A stretch of DNA of 64,000 nucleotides from [Actinomadura] parvosata subsp. kistnae (GCF_900323885.1 NZ_OOHJ01000023.1:1-64000), one strand, 5' to 3'. Counted from the first letter of the stretch, positions 45,199-54,924 are shown. The notes: generated from the sequence alone by a model not told the origin. Numbers and translations are program-made.

Positions 45199-46280
45199 TC
45201 AGGGACGTGCGGCGTCGATGGTGGTGATGAGCCGGTCCAGCCGCTCGTACGTGGGCGGCTCGACGACGTCCACCAGGTCGGCGGCGGCCGGCGCCCCGGT
45301 CTTGGCGACCAGGCCGGCGAACGCGCGCGGGTCGGTGGTGCGGAAGCCGTAGGTGGCGGCGAGCGACTGCAGCTCGGGGTCCTCGGTGAGCAGCCGGCCG
45401 ACCCGGTCGCCGGCGGCCGACAGGGGGACGAGGGTGTGCTTGCTCAGCACGGTCGGCGACGGGTAGACCAGCCGCATGTCGGGCTTGATCGCGCCGTCGC
45501 CGGCGAAGACGTGCGCCAGGTACTGCGCCTCGTAGACGACCAGCATCGGCGTCTTGCCCGCGCCCAGCGCCAGGTAGTCGTCGAACGAGGCCTCGCTGGT
45601 CGACTCGGAGAAGCCCTGGTCGAGCACGGCCGGCGCGAGGACGGGCGCGATCCTGGCGATCTGGGCGTCGGAGGTGATGACGTCCTCGCCGTTGGCCACG
45701 TAACCGATCACCGACAGGTACATGGCGGCGGAGTTGGAGGTGCGGATGTCGGTCGTGGTCAGCAGGACGCGCTTGCGCGCCTTGTACGCCGAATTACCCG
45801 GAATTTCATCCCAGCGAGTGCCTTTAGCCACCAGTTCCAGATATTTCTTGATATCTAGGGTTTGGTGGCTTTTGCCGGAATTGCTCAGCACGCCGGCCTT
45901 CGCCAGCAGCCCCGCGATCGGCTCGAACGTGGCCACCGCCATCGGCGAATAGAACGGCGAGTACGTCACCGTCGCCCCCCGGTCGCGCTTGATCCGCTCG
46001 GCCGCCGGCACGCTGGAGGGAAAGGCGAAGGCGTACCGGCCCAGGTCCACGTCCGTCACGATCTGCCGCGACCCGGCCGTGTCCACCTCGACGCGCAACC
46101 CGTGCCGGGCGAAGGCCGCCCGCACGCGCGGGTCGTCGAAGAACGGCTTCTTCTCCGACCCGATGACCCCCCGCACCACCGCCACCGCCGGCCGCTCTTC
46201 CCCCGATTGCCGGCGACGACCGCGACCACCGCCACCCCGGCCAGAACCGCCGCCAGAATGACGCCGATCCACCGCTTCAT
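45199..46280 (-). CDS. Membrane-anchored solute-binding-like protein (one frameshift)
   Basis: MKRWIGVILAAVLAGVAVVAVVAGNRG is a membrane anchor in one frame; the rest (RPAVAVVRGVIGSEKKPFFDDPRVRAAF and on) is in the next frame. They join if the C run at 46200-46204 gains one base, giving NRGEERPAVAVV and about 360 residues. The body looks like a periplasmic binding protein (SSVPAAERIKRD, TTTDIRTSNSAAMYLSVIGYV) related to the binding part of the VWA protein. First gene of the TelA operon. Confidence 0.75.
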
Positions 46281-46420
46281 CGAACCCCGTTTCCCGAAAA
46301 GGACCCCTATATGGGGGATTATGGGATGGCGGTGACGGGGGTCGCGCGGGGGTGAAGGCGAACGTACGGCAGAATTCATCCGCCGTTCACGGAATGGCGT
46401 TTCCGGGCCTTTTCGAACGG

Positions 46421-46840
46421 TCAGGGGATGACGTCGGCCACGATCGTGACGCCGTCCTTGCGGCACGACGTCAGCCTGCCGGTCCTCATGCTCTCGGCCG
46501 CGCTGTTGCTCGCGCACTCCCAGCCCGCGACGGTGGCGACGCCGGCGCTGCCCTGCTTGGCGGTCTTCGGCCGGTAGTAGGTGCGCAGGACGCGCAGGGC
46601 CTCGGCACAGTCGGCCCGGCCCCGCGCCACGGCGACGGCGGCCGGGGAGCCGTTCGCGGCCTCCGCCTCCCCGCACACGGTGCCGGGCCCGGCCAGCGAC
46701 GGGGTCGGGGTCGGGGTCGGGGTCGAGGTCGAGGTCGGCTGCGCATCGACGGTCCGCACAGGGGTGGGAGGCGGGGTGGGGCCGCAGGCGGCCAGGAGGA
46801 GCAGGAACGGGGCACAGGCTACGGCGGCACGGACACGCAC
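46421..46840 (-). CDS. Small secreted lipoprotein, unknown function
   Basis: A 139-residue protein: signal peptide with lipobox LLAAC, a Thr/Pro repeat (TSTSTPTPTPTP), and a small domain with four cysteines (TVCGEA, ADCAEA, WECAS, TSCRKD). No known family. GTG 46840 is the start that gives a proper signal peptide. It lies upstream of the TelA operon, same strand, with a 140-base gap. Confidence 0.65.
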   Translation of the reverse strand: MRVRAAVACAPFLLLLAACGPTPPPTPVRTVDAQPTSTSTPTPTPTPSLAGPGTVCGEAEAANGSPAAVAVARGRADCAEALRVLRTYYRPKTAKQGSAGVATVAGWECASNSAAESMRTGRLTSCRKDGVTIVADVIP

Positions 46841-47012
46841 GGGGGCGGGAACTCCACGGAATCGACGGCACGACCGGGGCAGTCTCTCACAGCGCGGCGG
46901 GTGGCGATGCGTCAAGAAAGCGTAGTTTCCGGCCAGGTGGTGAAGGCGGTTTAATGCCGCCGCAATCACCGGAGCCGTGATCACGTAACACGGTCCACGC
47001 AGACTGGACGTC

Positions 47013-47861
47013 ATGAGCGATGCACCGAAAGTGACTGACGCACGTACCGGACCTGGCCGTTCCTGGGGGCGGGAGCTCGTCGAGCTGGCCGCGCTGTTCC
47101 TCGCCGTCGGCCTTGCGCACCTGCTCGCGACCCTGCTCGGCCACGAGGATCCCGGGCCTGTCGTCCTGGTCGGGCTGGGGGTGGCGCTGATCGTCGGCGC
47201 CGCGATCCACAAACGCCTCGGCCACCGCCGCCCGGGCGCGAGGGCGCGCGCCGGGGCGCCGTTGCCGGTCCAGGACGGTGCCGGCGGGCCCATGGCGTTG
47301 TGGCGCATCCGCATGCGGGTGGTGGAGCGGCCCGGCCGGCTGGCCACCGTGGCGGGGGCGTTCGGCAGGCTGGGGTGCAACATCCTGGCGCTGCACATCG
47401 CCCCCACCGGGGGCAGCGCCATCACCCCGGCCGGTTGCGACGCGCTCGACGAGTTCGTCATCGAGGCGCCCCGCGACCTCGACCTGGACGCGCTGGCGGC
47501 GGCGCTCACCGAGGCCGGCGGCCAGGACGTGGTGATCGTGCCCGCCCGCGTGAAGGACCTCACCGACCCGGGCGTGCAGGCGCTGGTGCTGGCGCAGCGC
47601 GTCAGCGACGACCCCGACCGGCTGCCCGAGGCGATGGCCGAGCTGCTGCGGGTCGCGCACGTCGAGTGGCGGCGGCCCGGCGACACCGTGGACGAGGGCG
47701 CCGAGCTCAACACCACCATGGTGATCTCGGTGAACCCGGACCGGGCGCTGCTCGTCCGGCGGCCCGAGCTGCCGTTCACCCCGACGGAGGCGGCGCGGGC
47801 GGCGGCGCTGACCGCCGCCGCCACCCACGCCCGCTACACCCCCCGCACGGGTCAGCGGTAG
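47013..47861 (+). CDS. Membrane-anchored ACT-domain protein
   Basis: A 282-residue protein: two N-terminal hydrophobic segments (about 22-42 and 48-66), then an ACT domain beginning at WRIRMRVVERPGRLATVAGAFGRLGCNILALHI (about 92-165), and a C-terminal alpha/beta region (about 190-275). ACT domains bind amino acids. A membrane ACT protein next to a peptide operon could be a sensor. The stop overlaps the convergent DapA-like gene by ten bases. Confidence 0.75.
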   Translation: MSDAPKVTDARTGPGRSWGRELVELAALFLAVGLAHLLATLLGHEDPGPVVLVGLGVALIVGAAIHKRLGHRRPGARARAGAPLPVQDGAGGPMALWRIRMRVVERPGRLATVAGAFGRLGCNILALHIAPTGGSAITPAGCDALDEFVIEAPRDLDLDALAAALTEAGGQDVVIVPARVKDLTDPGVQALVLAQRVSDDPDRLPEAMAELLRVAHVEWRRPGDTVDEGAELNTTMVISVNPDRALLVRRPELPFTPTEAARAAALTAAATHARYTPRTGQR

Positions 47862-48742
47862 CCCTTGGCCAGCACCTCCTCCGTGTCGCGGGTGATCCGG
47901 GCCGCGACCTCGGGGGCGAGGGCGAGGCGCGGCGGCCGGCAGGCGCCGCCCTTGCGGCTGGCCAGGTCCATCGACAGCTTGATCGACTGCACGAACTCGG
48001 TCTTGGAGTCCCACCGCAGCAGCGGGTGCAGGTCGCGGTAGAGGGGCAGCGCCTTGGCGACGTCCCCGGCGACGGCCAGGCGGTAGAGCTCGACGGTGGC
48101 GCGGGGGATCATGTTCGGGTACCCGGCGATCCAGCCGACGGCCCCGGCGATGCCCAGCTCCAGCAGCACGTCGTCCGAGCCGACCAGCAGGTCGAGCCCG
48201 GGGGCGAGCTCGGCGATCTCGTACGCCCTGCGCACGTCCCCGGTGAACTCCTTGACCCCGACGATCAGCCCCTCCTGGTGCAGCTCGGCCAGGAGGGCGG
48301 GCGTCAGGTCGACCTTGGTGTCGATCGGGTTGTTGTAGGCGACGACGGGCAGCCCCGCCTTGGCGACCTCGCGGTAGTGGGCGATCACGGCCGCGCGGTC
48401 GGCACGGTAGGCGTTCGGCGGCAGCAGCAGCACCGACGACGCGCCCGCCTCGGCGGCCTGCTCGGCCCAGCGGCGCGCCTCGAAAGCCCCGTACGCGGCC
48501 ACGCCGGGCATCACGTGGAAGCCTTCGGGCGCGGCCTCGACGGCGGTGCGGACGACGCGGGCGCGTTCCTCGGCGGTCAGCGTCTGGTACTCGCCCAGCG
48601 ACCCGTTGGGGCACACGCCGTCGCAGCCGCCCTCGGCGAGGAAGCGCACGTGCTCGGCGTAGCCGTCGTAGTCGACGGACAGGTCGTCGTTGAAGGGCAG
48701 CGCGGTCGCGACGTGCACGCCGTGCCAGACGGGGGTGGTCAT
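47852..48742 (-). CDS. DapA-family Schiff-base lyase, candidate hydroxyproline-pathway deaminase
   Basis: A 296-residue (beta/alpha)8 enzyme of the dihydrodipicolinate synthase/N-acetylneuraminate lyase superfamily. The Schiff-base lysine is in IVGVKEFTGD and the catalytic Tyr in VVAYNNPID; NGSLGEYQTLTAEER replaces the GTTGE of true DapA. The family includes 1-pyrroline-4-hydroxy-2-carboxylate deaminase of L-hydroxyproline catabolism, 2-keto-3-deoxygluconate aldolase and others. The operon context (proline-specific peptidases, GH127) favours the hydroxyproline role; the sequence alone does not prove it. Last gene of the operon. Confidence 0.8.
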   Translation of the reverse strand: MTTPVWHGVHVATALPFNDDLSVDYDGYAEHVRFLAEGGCDGVCPNGSLGEYQTLTAEERARVVRTAVEAAPEGFHVMPGVAAYGAFEARRWAEQAAEAGASSVLLLPPNAYRADRAAVIAHYREVAKAGLPVVAYNNPIDTKVDLTPALLAELHQEGLIVGVKEFTGDVRRAYEIAELAPGLDLLVGSDDVLLELGIAGAVGWIAGYPNMIPRATVELYRLAVAGDVAKALPLYRDLHPLLRWDSKTEFVQSIKLSMDLASRKGGACRPPRLALAPEVAARITRDTEEVLAKGYR

Positions 48743-50076
48743 GCCGTTCTCTTCTCCTTGGTCCAGGTCTCGAGCCCGCCGGCGTCGAGGGGCAGCGCGG
48801 CGGACAGGTTCTCCGCGCCGTCCGCCGTCACCAGCAGGTCGTCCTCGATGCGTACGCCGATGCCGCGCAGCTCCGGCGGCACCGTGCGGTCGTGGGCGTG
48901 GAAGTACAGGCCGGGCTCGACGGTCAGCACCATGCCCGGCGTCATGGTGGCGCCGTGGTAGGCCTCGGGGCGGGAGCGGGCGCAGTCGTGCACGTCGAGC
49001 CCGAGGTGGTGGCCGATGCCGCAGATGAGGTAGCGGCGGTGGTGCTGGCCGGCGTCCGACAGGGCCTCGTCCACCGAGACGGGCAGCAGCCCCCAGTCGT
49101 GCAGGCCGCGCGCGATGACCTCCATCGCGGCGTGGTGGAAGGCGGTGAACGGCCGGCCGGGCGCCACCTGGGCGATGCCGGCGCGGTGGGCCCGCTCGAC
49201 CAGGTCGTGCACCTGCCGCTGCGCCGGGCTGAACGTGCCGTTGACGGGGAAGGTGCGGGTGACGTCGGCGGTGTAGTGGGAGCGCGTCTCGACGCCCATG
49301 TCGAGCAGCAGCACCTCGCCCTCGCGGACGGGGCCGTCGCAGCGCACCCAGTGCAGGGTGGGGGCGTGCGGGCCGCTGCCGACGATGGAGGCGTAGCCGG
49401 GGCCGTTGCCGTGCGTCCTGGCGTACCGGTCGAAGGTGCCCTGCAGCCACCGCTCGCCGCCGCCCGCGACGGCGGCGGGCACCTCGGCGAGCACGGCGGC
49501 GAAGCCCTCGACGGTGCGGTCCACGGCCTCGCGCAGCTGCCGGACCTCCCACTCGTCCTTGATCATGCGCAGCTCGGCGAGCACCCGGCCCACGTCGTCG
49601 CCGGAAGCGTCGGGCTCGCCCGGGTCGGTGAAGTCCGCCAGCGGCAGGACCTCGACGCCGAGCGCGGCCGACCACTCGGCCAGGGACGGCGACGGGCCGA
49701 CCCACAGCTCGCCGTAGGCGGCGTCGGCGAAGAAGCCGGTCTCGCCGGGGCGGGCCGGCGGCGGCAGGTACAGGGTGGCCGCGCCGTCGCGGACGACGGC
49801 CACCGCGTGCTCGGCCGCGCAGCCGGTCAGCCAGTAGAAGTCGCTGTCCACGCGGAAGTCGTAGGCGGTGTCGTTGCTGCGGGTCGGCGCGGATCCGGCC
49901 CGGACGACGACGGTGCGGCCCGGCAGCGCCTCGGCGAGCCTGGCCCGGTGGGCGGCGGCGGCCTCGGCCGCGCCCGGCACCAGGTCGGGCGGGCGGGCGG
50001 GGGAGTCCCAGCCCTGCGCGATGTACTGCGTGAACGCCGGGATCTCGGTCAGCTTGGGCAGCTTGCCGTCACCCAT
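48739..50076 (-). CDS. M24 metallopeptidase, aminopeptidase P-like
   Basis: A 445-residue Xaa-Pro aminopeptidase. N-terminal AMP_N domain (about 40-180), catalytic pita-bread domain (about 185-440). Five metal ligands are visible: two Asp in LLLDMGVETRSHYTADVTRTF, His in GIGHHLGLDVHD, Glu in LTVEPGLYF and Glu in GVRIEDD. It removes the N-terminal residue ahead of (hydroxy)proline. It overlaps the hydrolase gene by eight bases and the DapA-like gene by four. Confidence 0.9.
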   Translation of the reverse strand: MGDGKLPKLTEIPAFTQYIAQGWDSPARPPDLVPGAAEAAAAHRARLAEALPGRTVVVRAGSAPTRSNDTAYDFRVDSDFYWLTGCAAEHAVAVVRDGAATLYLPPPARPGETGFFADAAYGELWVGPSPSLAEWSAALGVEVLPLADFTDPGEPDASGDDVGRVLAELRMIKDEWEVRQLREAVDRTVEGFAAVLAEVPAAVAGGGERWLQGTFDRYARTHGNGPGYASIVGSGPHAPTLHWVRCDGPVREGEVLLLDMGVETRSHYTADVTRTFPVNGTFSPAQRQVHDLVERAHRAGIAQVAPGRPFTAFHHAAMEVIARGLHDWGLLPVSVDEALSDAGQHHRRYLICGIGHHLGLDVHDCARSRPEAYHGATMTPGMVLTVEPGLYFHAHDRTVPPELRGIGVRIEDDLLVTADGAENLSAALPLDAGGLETWTKEKRTA

Positions 50077-51343
50077 CGGTCAGTCCTCCTCCGAGGTCGC
50101 GGACGAGCGCGGTCAGGCGGGCGAAGACGCGGTCCTCGCCGATGCCGTCGTGCTCGTACTCGTTGGTGACCCAGGCCTGCGTGTTGCCGACCCTCGCGGC
50201 GGTCTCCAGTTGCAGGCCCGAGTCGACGTACATGTCGTCGAAGTAGACGGCGGCGGCCACCGGAACGTCGTTGGCGGCCAGCCGGTCCAGGTCGTACAGG
50301 GGCGGCCAGTCGTCCCGCTCGGCGAGCAGCTCGACCGCGCCGCGGAAGGGGCGCAGCGCGCGGATCTCCTCGAACATCCAGGGGTAGATCATCTCGCCGG
50401 TGAACAGCAGCGGCCGGGCGTCCTCGGCGAAGGCGGGGTGGCGGGCGCGCTCGCGCTGCGCCGCCCACGCGGTCGCGCCGGCGCCGTGCCCGTAGATGCT
50501 CTCCTGCAGCGCGGCGAACAGCGGGTTGTCGGCGTAGGAGGAGCGGGCCAGCACCTGGTGCAGGAACGTCTCCGGCAGACTGTCCGATTCGTCCAGCAGC
50601 CAGTGCATGCGCTCGTAGCCGGGCTTCATGCCGAAGTCGATGCCCAGCGACTGCAGCCGCCGCACGGTCAGCGTGTCGCCGTCGGGCAGCAGCACGTCGC
50701 CCTCGGCCAGCCGGTCGACCAGCCGCGCCGTCGTCCCGGCGTGGTGCGGGTAGCGGCGGTAGAACTCGGCGTTCTTGGCCGCCACCCGCGGGTACGTGCG
50801 CCGGTACACCTCGGCGGCGTCGGGGTCGAGCGAGGGCAGGCCGCCCGCGACGTAGCAGGCCGACAGGCCCTCGGGCGCGTTCGACAGGTACGTCATCGTC
50901 AGGAACCCGCCGTAGCTCTGCCCCAGCGTCGACCAGCGCCGCCCGCCGAAGACGGTCCTGCGCAGGTGCTCGGCGTCGGCCACGATCGAGTCGGCGCGGA
51001 AACGCGCCAGGTAGTCGGCGCCCTCGCGCGCGCCGAGCGCGCTCATCACCCGCCCGTCGATGCGCGAGCTGCGGCCGGTGCCCCGCTGGTCGAGCAGGAT
51101 CACCCGGTACGTCTCCAGCGCCCGCCCCAGCCAGCCCGAGGTGCCGACCGGCCGCGGCCCCTTGCCGCCGGGCCCGCCCTGGAGATAGAGCAGGCACGGC
51201 AGGTCCTCGCCGTCGCGGGCCGGGTCCACCACCTCGCGGGCGAACACCGTGATGGTCGCCTCCGGGTCCGACCAGTCCAGGGGGACCCGCTCGACGTGGT
51301 CGCGCACCCGCATCCCGGGGATGGTGTACGTCGCGGTGATCAA
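50069..51343 (-). CDS. Alpha/beta-hydrolase, prolyl iminopeptidase-like (S33)
   Basis: A 424-residue serine peptidase-like protein. The oxyanion motif LQGGPGGKGPRP and the nucleophile elbow GQSYGGF (Ser about residue 151) are typical of prolyl aminopeptidases, which release N-terminal proline. A helical cap follows. TTG 51343 is chosen because it overlaps the ATPase stop (TTGA) and has GGAGGGAG ahead. Intracellular. Confidence 0.87.
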   Translation of the reverse strand: MITATYTIPGMRVRDHVERVPLDWSDPEATITVFAREVVDPARDGEDLPCLLYLQGGPGGKGPRPVGTSGWLGRALETYRVILLDQRGTGRSSRIDGRVMSALGAREGADYLARFRADSIVADAEHLRRTVFGGRRWSTLGQSYGGFLTMTYLSNAPEGLSACYVAGGLPSLDPDAAEVYRRTYPRVAAKNAEFYRRYPHHAGTTARLVDRLAEGDVLLPDGDTLTVRRLQSLGIDFGMKPGYERMHWLLDESDSLPETFLHQVLARSSYADNPLFAALQESIYGHGAGATAWAAQRERARHPAFAEDARPLLFTGEMIYPWMFEEIRALRPFRGAVELLAERDDWPPLYDLDRLAANDVPVAAAVYFDDMYVDSGLQLETAARVGNTQAWVTNEYEHDGIGEDRVFARLTALVRDLGGGLTDG

Positions 51344-52152
51344 GACCTCTCCCTCCTGCGGCGGTCCCACTCCGGGTCGATCCGGGGGATGGCCGCCAGC
51401 AGCGTGCGCGTGTACTCGTCCTGGGGGTCGTCGAACACCTGCCTGGCGGGCCCGATCTCGACGATCCGCCCCTTGCTCATGACCGCGACCCGGTGCGCGA
51501 TCTGCCGCACCACGGCCAGGTCGTGGGCGATGAACACGTAGCTGAAGCCGCTCTCGCGCTGCAGCCGCCGCAGCAGCTCGATCACCTGTGCCTGCACCGA
51601 CACGTCAAGCGCGGAGACGGCCTCGTCGCAGATGACCAGCTTGGGGTTGACGGCCAGCGCGCGGGCGATGCCGATGCGCTGCGCCTGCCCGCCGGAGAAC
51701 TGCGCGGGGTAGCGCAGCGAGTGGTCGGGGTTGAGCCCGACCCGCTCCATCAGCTCCTTGGCGTGCTCGCGGCGGCTGCCCTTGGGCGCGATGCCCTGGT
51801 AGACCAGCGGCGCCATGAGGATGCGCTCCACCGTGTGGCGGGGGTTGAGCGAGGAGAACGGGTCCTGGAAGACGACCTGGACGTTGGCGCGGAAGCGGGC
51901 CAGCGCCGCGCCCTTGGCGTGCGTGACGTCCTCGCCGTCGAACTCCAGGGTGCCCGCGGTCGGGTCCATCAGCTTGGCGATCATCCGGGCGGTCGTGGAC
52001 TTGCCGCTGCCGGACTCGCCGACGACGGCCAGCGTCTCGCCGAGCTGCACCTCGAAGCTGACCTGGTCCACGGCGGTGAACTCCGCCCTGGCGCCCAGCG
52101 GGCCGCGCGAGACGAATCGCTTGGTCAGGCTCTCGGCGCGCAGCAACGTCAT
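51340..52152 (-). CDS. Dipeptide/oligopeptide ABC importer ATPase (DppF type)
   Basis: A 270-residue nucleotide-binding subunit: Walker A GESGSGKST, Q-loop FQDPFSSLNPRHT, signature FSGGQAQR, Walker B LVICDEAVSALDV, and the peptide-importer C-terminal segment (IVEIGPARQVFDDPQDEYTRTLLAAIP). It pairs with the DppD-type ATPase upstream; the two starts and stops overlap by four bases. Confidence 0.92.
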   Translation of the reverse strand: MTLLRAESLTKRFVSRGPLGARAEFTAVDQVSFEVQLGETLAVVGESGSGKSTTARMIAKLMDPTAGTLEFDGEDVTHAKGAALARFRANVQVVFQDPFSSLNPRHTVERILMAPLVYQGIAPKGSRREHAKELMERVGLNPDHSLRYPAQFSGGQAQRIGIARALAVNPKLVICDEAVSALDVSVQAQVIELLRRLQRESGFSYVFIAHDLAVVRQIAHRVAVMSKGRIVEIGPARQVFDDPQDEYTRTLLAAIPRIDPEWDRRRRERS

Positions 52153-52997
52153 AGGATCACCTCATCGTCGGGCGAGCCGATCAGCGAGCCGTGCGGCGGG
52201 TCGTCCAGCGAGTCGTCGATGCGCGGGATGCTCTCCAGCAACATCCGGGTGTACTCGTGCTCCGGCTCGGCGAAGATCTGCTCGGCGGTGCCGTACTCGA
52301 CCTGCTCGCCGCGCCGCATCACCAGCACGCGGGTCGCGATCGAGCTGATCACGGCCAGGTCGTGGGTGATGAACACCAGGCCGGTACCGCTCTCTCGTTG
52401 CAGCCCGGCCAGCAGCCGCAGGATCTGCGCCTGCACGGTCACGTCCAGCGCCGTGGTGGGCTCGTCGGCGATCAGCAGCGCCGGCTCGCACACCAGCGCC
52501 ATCGCGATCATGACGCGCTGCCGCTGCCCGCCGGAGAACTGGTGCGGGTAGTAGTCCACCCGCCGCTCCGGCTCGGGCAGCCCCACGTGCCCGAGCGCCC
52601 TGATCGCGACCTCGCGCGCGGCCTTGCGGGTGCCGCCGCGGTGCGCGCGGTACATCTCCTCGATCTGCAGGCCCACCGTGTAGTACGGGTTGAGCGACGA
52701 CAACGGGTCCTGGAAGATCATCGACATCTGGTCGCCGCGCAGCCGGCGCAGCTCGCGGTCGGGCCGGCCGAGCAGCTCGGTGCCGTTCAGCCGGATGCTG
52801 CCCCTGGTCGTGGCGCCCTTGGGCAGCAGGCCCATGATCGCCAGGCTGGTCATCGACTTGCCGGAGCCCGACTCGCCGACGATGCCGACCGTCTCGTCCC
52901 GGCCGACCGCGAACGACACGCCCCGGACCACGTCCACCGGGCCGCGCGTGGTCGGGAAGGTGACGGTGAGGTCCTGCACGACAAGCAACTCGCTCAT
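52149..52997 (-). CDS. Dipeptide/oligopeptide ABC importer ATPase (DppD type)
   Basis: A 282-residue ATPase: Walker A GESGSGKSM, FQDPLSSLNPYYTVG, signature FSGGQRQR, Walker B LLIADEPTTALDVTVQ, and EQVEYGTAEQIFAEPEHEYTRMLLESIP. In the group, this subunit carries an FeS-like cysteine motif in some members; none is seen here. Overlaps both neighbours by four bases. Confidence 0.92.
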   Translation of the reverse strand: MSELLVVQDLTVTFPTTRGPVDVVRGVSFAVGRDETVGIVGESGSGKSMTSLAIMGLLPKGATTRGSIRLNGTELLGRPDRELRRLRGDQMSMIFQDPLSSLNPYYTVGLQIEEMYRAHRGGTRKAAREVAIRALGHVGLPEPERRVDYYPHQFSGGQRQRVMIAMALVCEPALLIADEPTTALDVTVQAQILRLLAGLQRESGTGLVFITHDLAVISSIATRVLVMRRGEQVEYGTAEQIFAEPEHEYTRMLLESIPRIDDSLDDPPHGSLIGSPDDEVIL

Positions 52998-53989
52998 GGG
53001 GTCGTGATCCTCACTCTCGGGTCCAGCCTCGTGTAGACGAGGTCCACCACCAGGTTGCCGACCACCACGAAGAACGCCGCCAGCAGCGTGACCGCCATGA
53101 TGACCGGCTGGTCGTTCTTGGCGATCGAGTCGGCGGCCATCTTGCCCACCCCGTTCAGCCCGAACACGGTCTCGGTGATGAGCGCGCCGCCGAGCAGCGC
53201 CGCGAAGTCCATGCCGAAGATCGTCGCGATCGGCGTCAGGGCCGGGCGCAGGGCGTGCCTGCGCATGGTCAGTGCCGGGCTGAGGCCCTTGGACCTGGCC
53301 GTGCGCATGAAGTTCTCGGCCAGGGTGTCGATCACGTTGGCGCGGGTGAGCCGGGCGTAGAGGCACGCGTAGCCGGTGGCCAGCACGATCCACGGCATCA
53401 GGTACGACTGGAACCACACCACCGGGTCGTCGGAGAACGCCACGGCCTGCGGGAACGGCAGCACCTGGAGTTGCACGACGAGCACGTACTGCAGGGCCAG
53501 CGCCAGCACGTAGTTGGGGATGCTGGAGCCGCCGAGCGCCAGGCCCATCGCGGTGCGGTCCCACCACGTGCCCTCCTTGACGGCGCTGAGCAGGCCCGCG
53601 GCGATGCCGACGATCAGCCACAGCACCGCCGCGCCGATCGCGACGGTCGCGCTGACCGGCAGCCGCTCCACCACCATGTCCATCACGGACTGGTTGGTCT
53701 GGAAGCTGTAGCCCAGGCACGGCGCCGCGCAGTGCACGAGGTTGGCGCCCTCGCCGTAGTCGCGGCCGGCGAAGATGCCGCCGAGGAAGCCGAAGAACTG
53801 CGTCAGGAACGGCTGGTTGAGGCCCAGCACGTCGCGGATCTGGTCGATGCGCTCCGGCGTGCACGTCTTCCCGCAGATCATCACCGCCGGGTCCGGCTGC
53901 AGGGTGAAGAACAGCACGAACGTGAACAGGCACACCAGGAACAGGATCACCACGACGCCGGCCAGCCGGCCGATCACGTACCGGGTCAT
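52994..53989 (-). CDS. Dipeptide/oligopeptide ABC importer permease (DppB type)
   Basis: A 331-residue permease with six helices. N-terminal MTRYVIGRLAGVVVILFLVCLFTFVLF is helix 1; a large loop with three Cys (MICGKTCTPERI, VHCAAPCLG) follows; the EAA-like ENFMRTARSKGLSPALTMRRHALRPAL loop docks the ATPase. ATG 53989 shares one base with the preceding stop. Confidence 0.92.
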   Translation of the reverse strand: MTRYVIGRLAGVVVILFLVCLFTFVLFFTLQPDPAVMICGKTCTPERIDQIRDVLGLNQPFLTQFFGFLGGIFAGRDYGEGANLVHCAAPCLGYSFQTNQSVMDMVVERLPVSATVAIGAAVLWLIVGIAAGLLSAVKEGTWWDRTAMGLALGGSSIPNYVLALALQYVLVVQLQVLPFPQAVAFSDDPVVWFQSYLMPWIVLATGYACLYARLTRANVIDTLAENFMRTARSKGLSPALTMRRHALRPALTPIATIFGMDFAALLGGALITETVFGLNGVGKMAADSIAKNDQPVIMAVTLLAAFFVVVGNLVVDLVYTRLDPRVRITTP

Positions 53990-54924
53990 CAGGAGGCCTC
54001 CCCCGCGTCGAAGGCGGCCCGGATCCGGTCGCCCAGCACGGTCAGCGACAGCACCGTGAGGAACAGGAACGCGCCGGGGATCACGAAGTACATCGGGTCG
54101 ACGGCGTACCAGCCGACAGAGCTCGCGATCATCTGCCCCCACGACGGGGTGGGCGGCGTGACGCCGACGCCCAGGAACGACAGCCCCGCCTCGGTCCCGA
54201 CATATCCGGGCACGGCCAGGGTGGTCATCACGATCAGGGAGCTGCGCAGGTTCGGCAGGATCTCCTTGAACACGAGCTGCCCCGTCGAGGCGCCCGAGGC
54301 CCGCGCGGCCTCCACGAACTCCCGGTTCACCAGCGTCATCGTCTGCCCCCGCACCACCCGCGCCAGGTACGGCCAGCCGAACACGCTGATCACCACGACC
54401 AGCAGCACCGGCCGGTTGCCCTGCGGCAGCGCGGACAGGATCGCGATCATGAAGATGAGCGCGGGGAAGGCCATCAGGAAGTCCATGACCCGGCAGATCA
54501 CCTGGTCCGCCCAGCCCTGGTAGAACCCGGCCAGCATGCCCAGCACCACGCCGAGCAGCGTGGTGAGCGCCGTGGCGGACACCGCGATGATCAGCGAGAC
54601 GCGGGCGCCGTACGCGATGCGGGCCAGGATGTCGCGGCCGTTCTGCGGCTCGACGCCCAGCAGGTGCTCGGAGCTGATGCCGCCGAGCGAGCCGTAGGGC
54701 ACGCCGCCCAGGTCGGTGTTGACCGCGGCCGTGTCGAAGTCGTTGGGGCCGTGCCCGGTGATCGCGCTGATCAGCGGCGCGCCGATCGCCATGAGCACGA
54801 TCAGCGCGAGGTAGGCGCCGCTGAGCACGGCGCCCCGATCGCGCAGCAGCACGCGGATGACGCGCCGGCCCGAGGTGGCGGGCGCCGGGCCCGCCACCTG
54901 CTCTGGATGCGCTGCGACGGTCAT
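53989..54924 (-). CDS. Dipeptide/oligopeptide ABC importer permease (DppC type)
   Basis: A 311-residue permease: an N-terminal cytoplasmic extension, helix at LSGAYLALIVLMAIGAPLISAI, the GVEPQNGRDILARIAYGARVSL motif of DppC proteins, and the REFVEAARASGASTGQLVFKEILPNL coupling loop. Start directly abuts the binding-protein stop. Confidence 0.92.
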   Translation of the reverse strand: MTVAAHPEQVAGPAPATSGRRVIRVLLRDRGAVLSGAYLALIVLMAIGAPLISAITGHGPNDFDTAAVNTDLGGVPYGSLGGISSEHLLGVEPQNGRDILARIAYGARVSLIIAVSATALTTLLGVVLGMLAGFYQGWADQVICRVMDFLMAFPALIFMIAILSALPQGNRPVLLVVVISVFGWPYLARVVRGQTMTLVNREFVEAARASGASTGQLVFKEILPNLRSSLIVMTTLAVPGYVGTEAGLSFLGVGVTPPTPSWGQMIASSVGWYAVDPMYFVIPGAFLFLTVLSLTVLGDRIRAAFDAGEAS

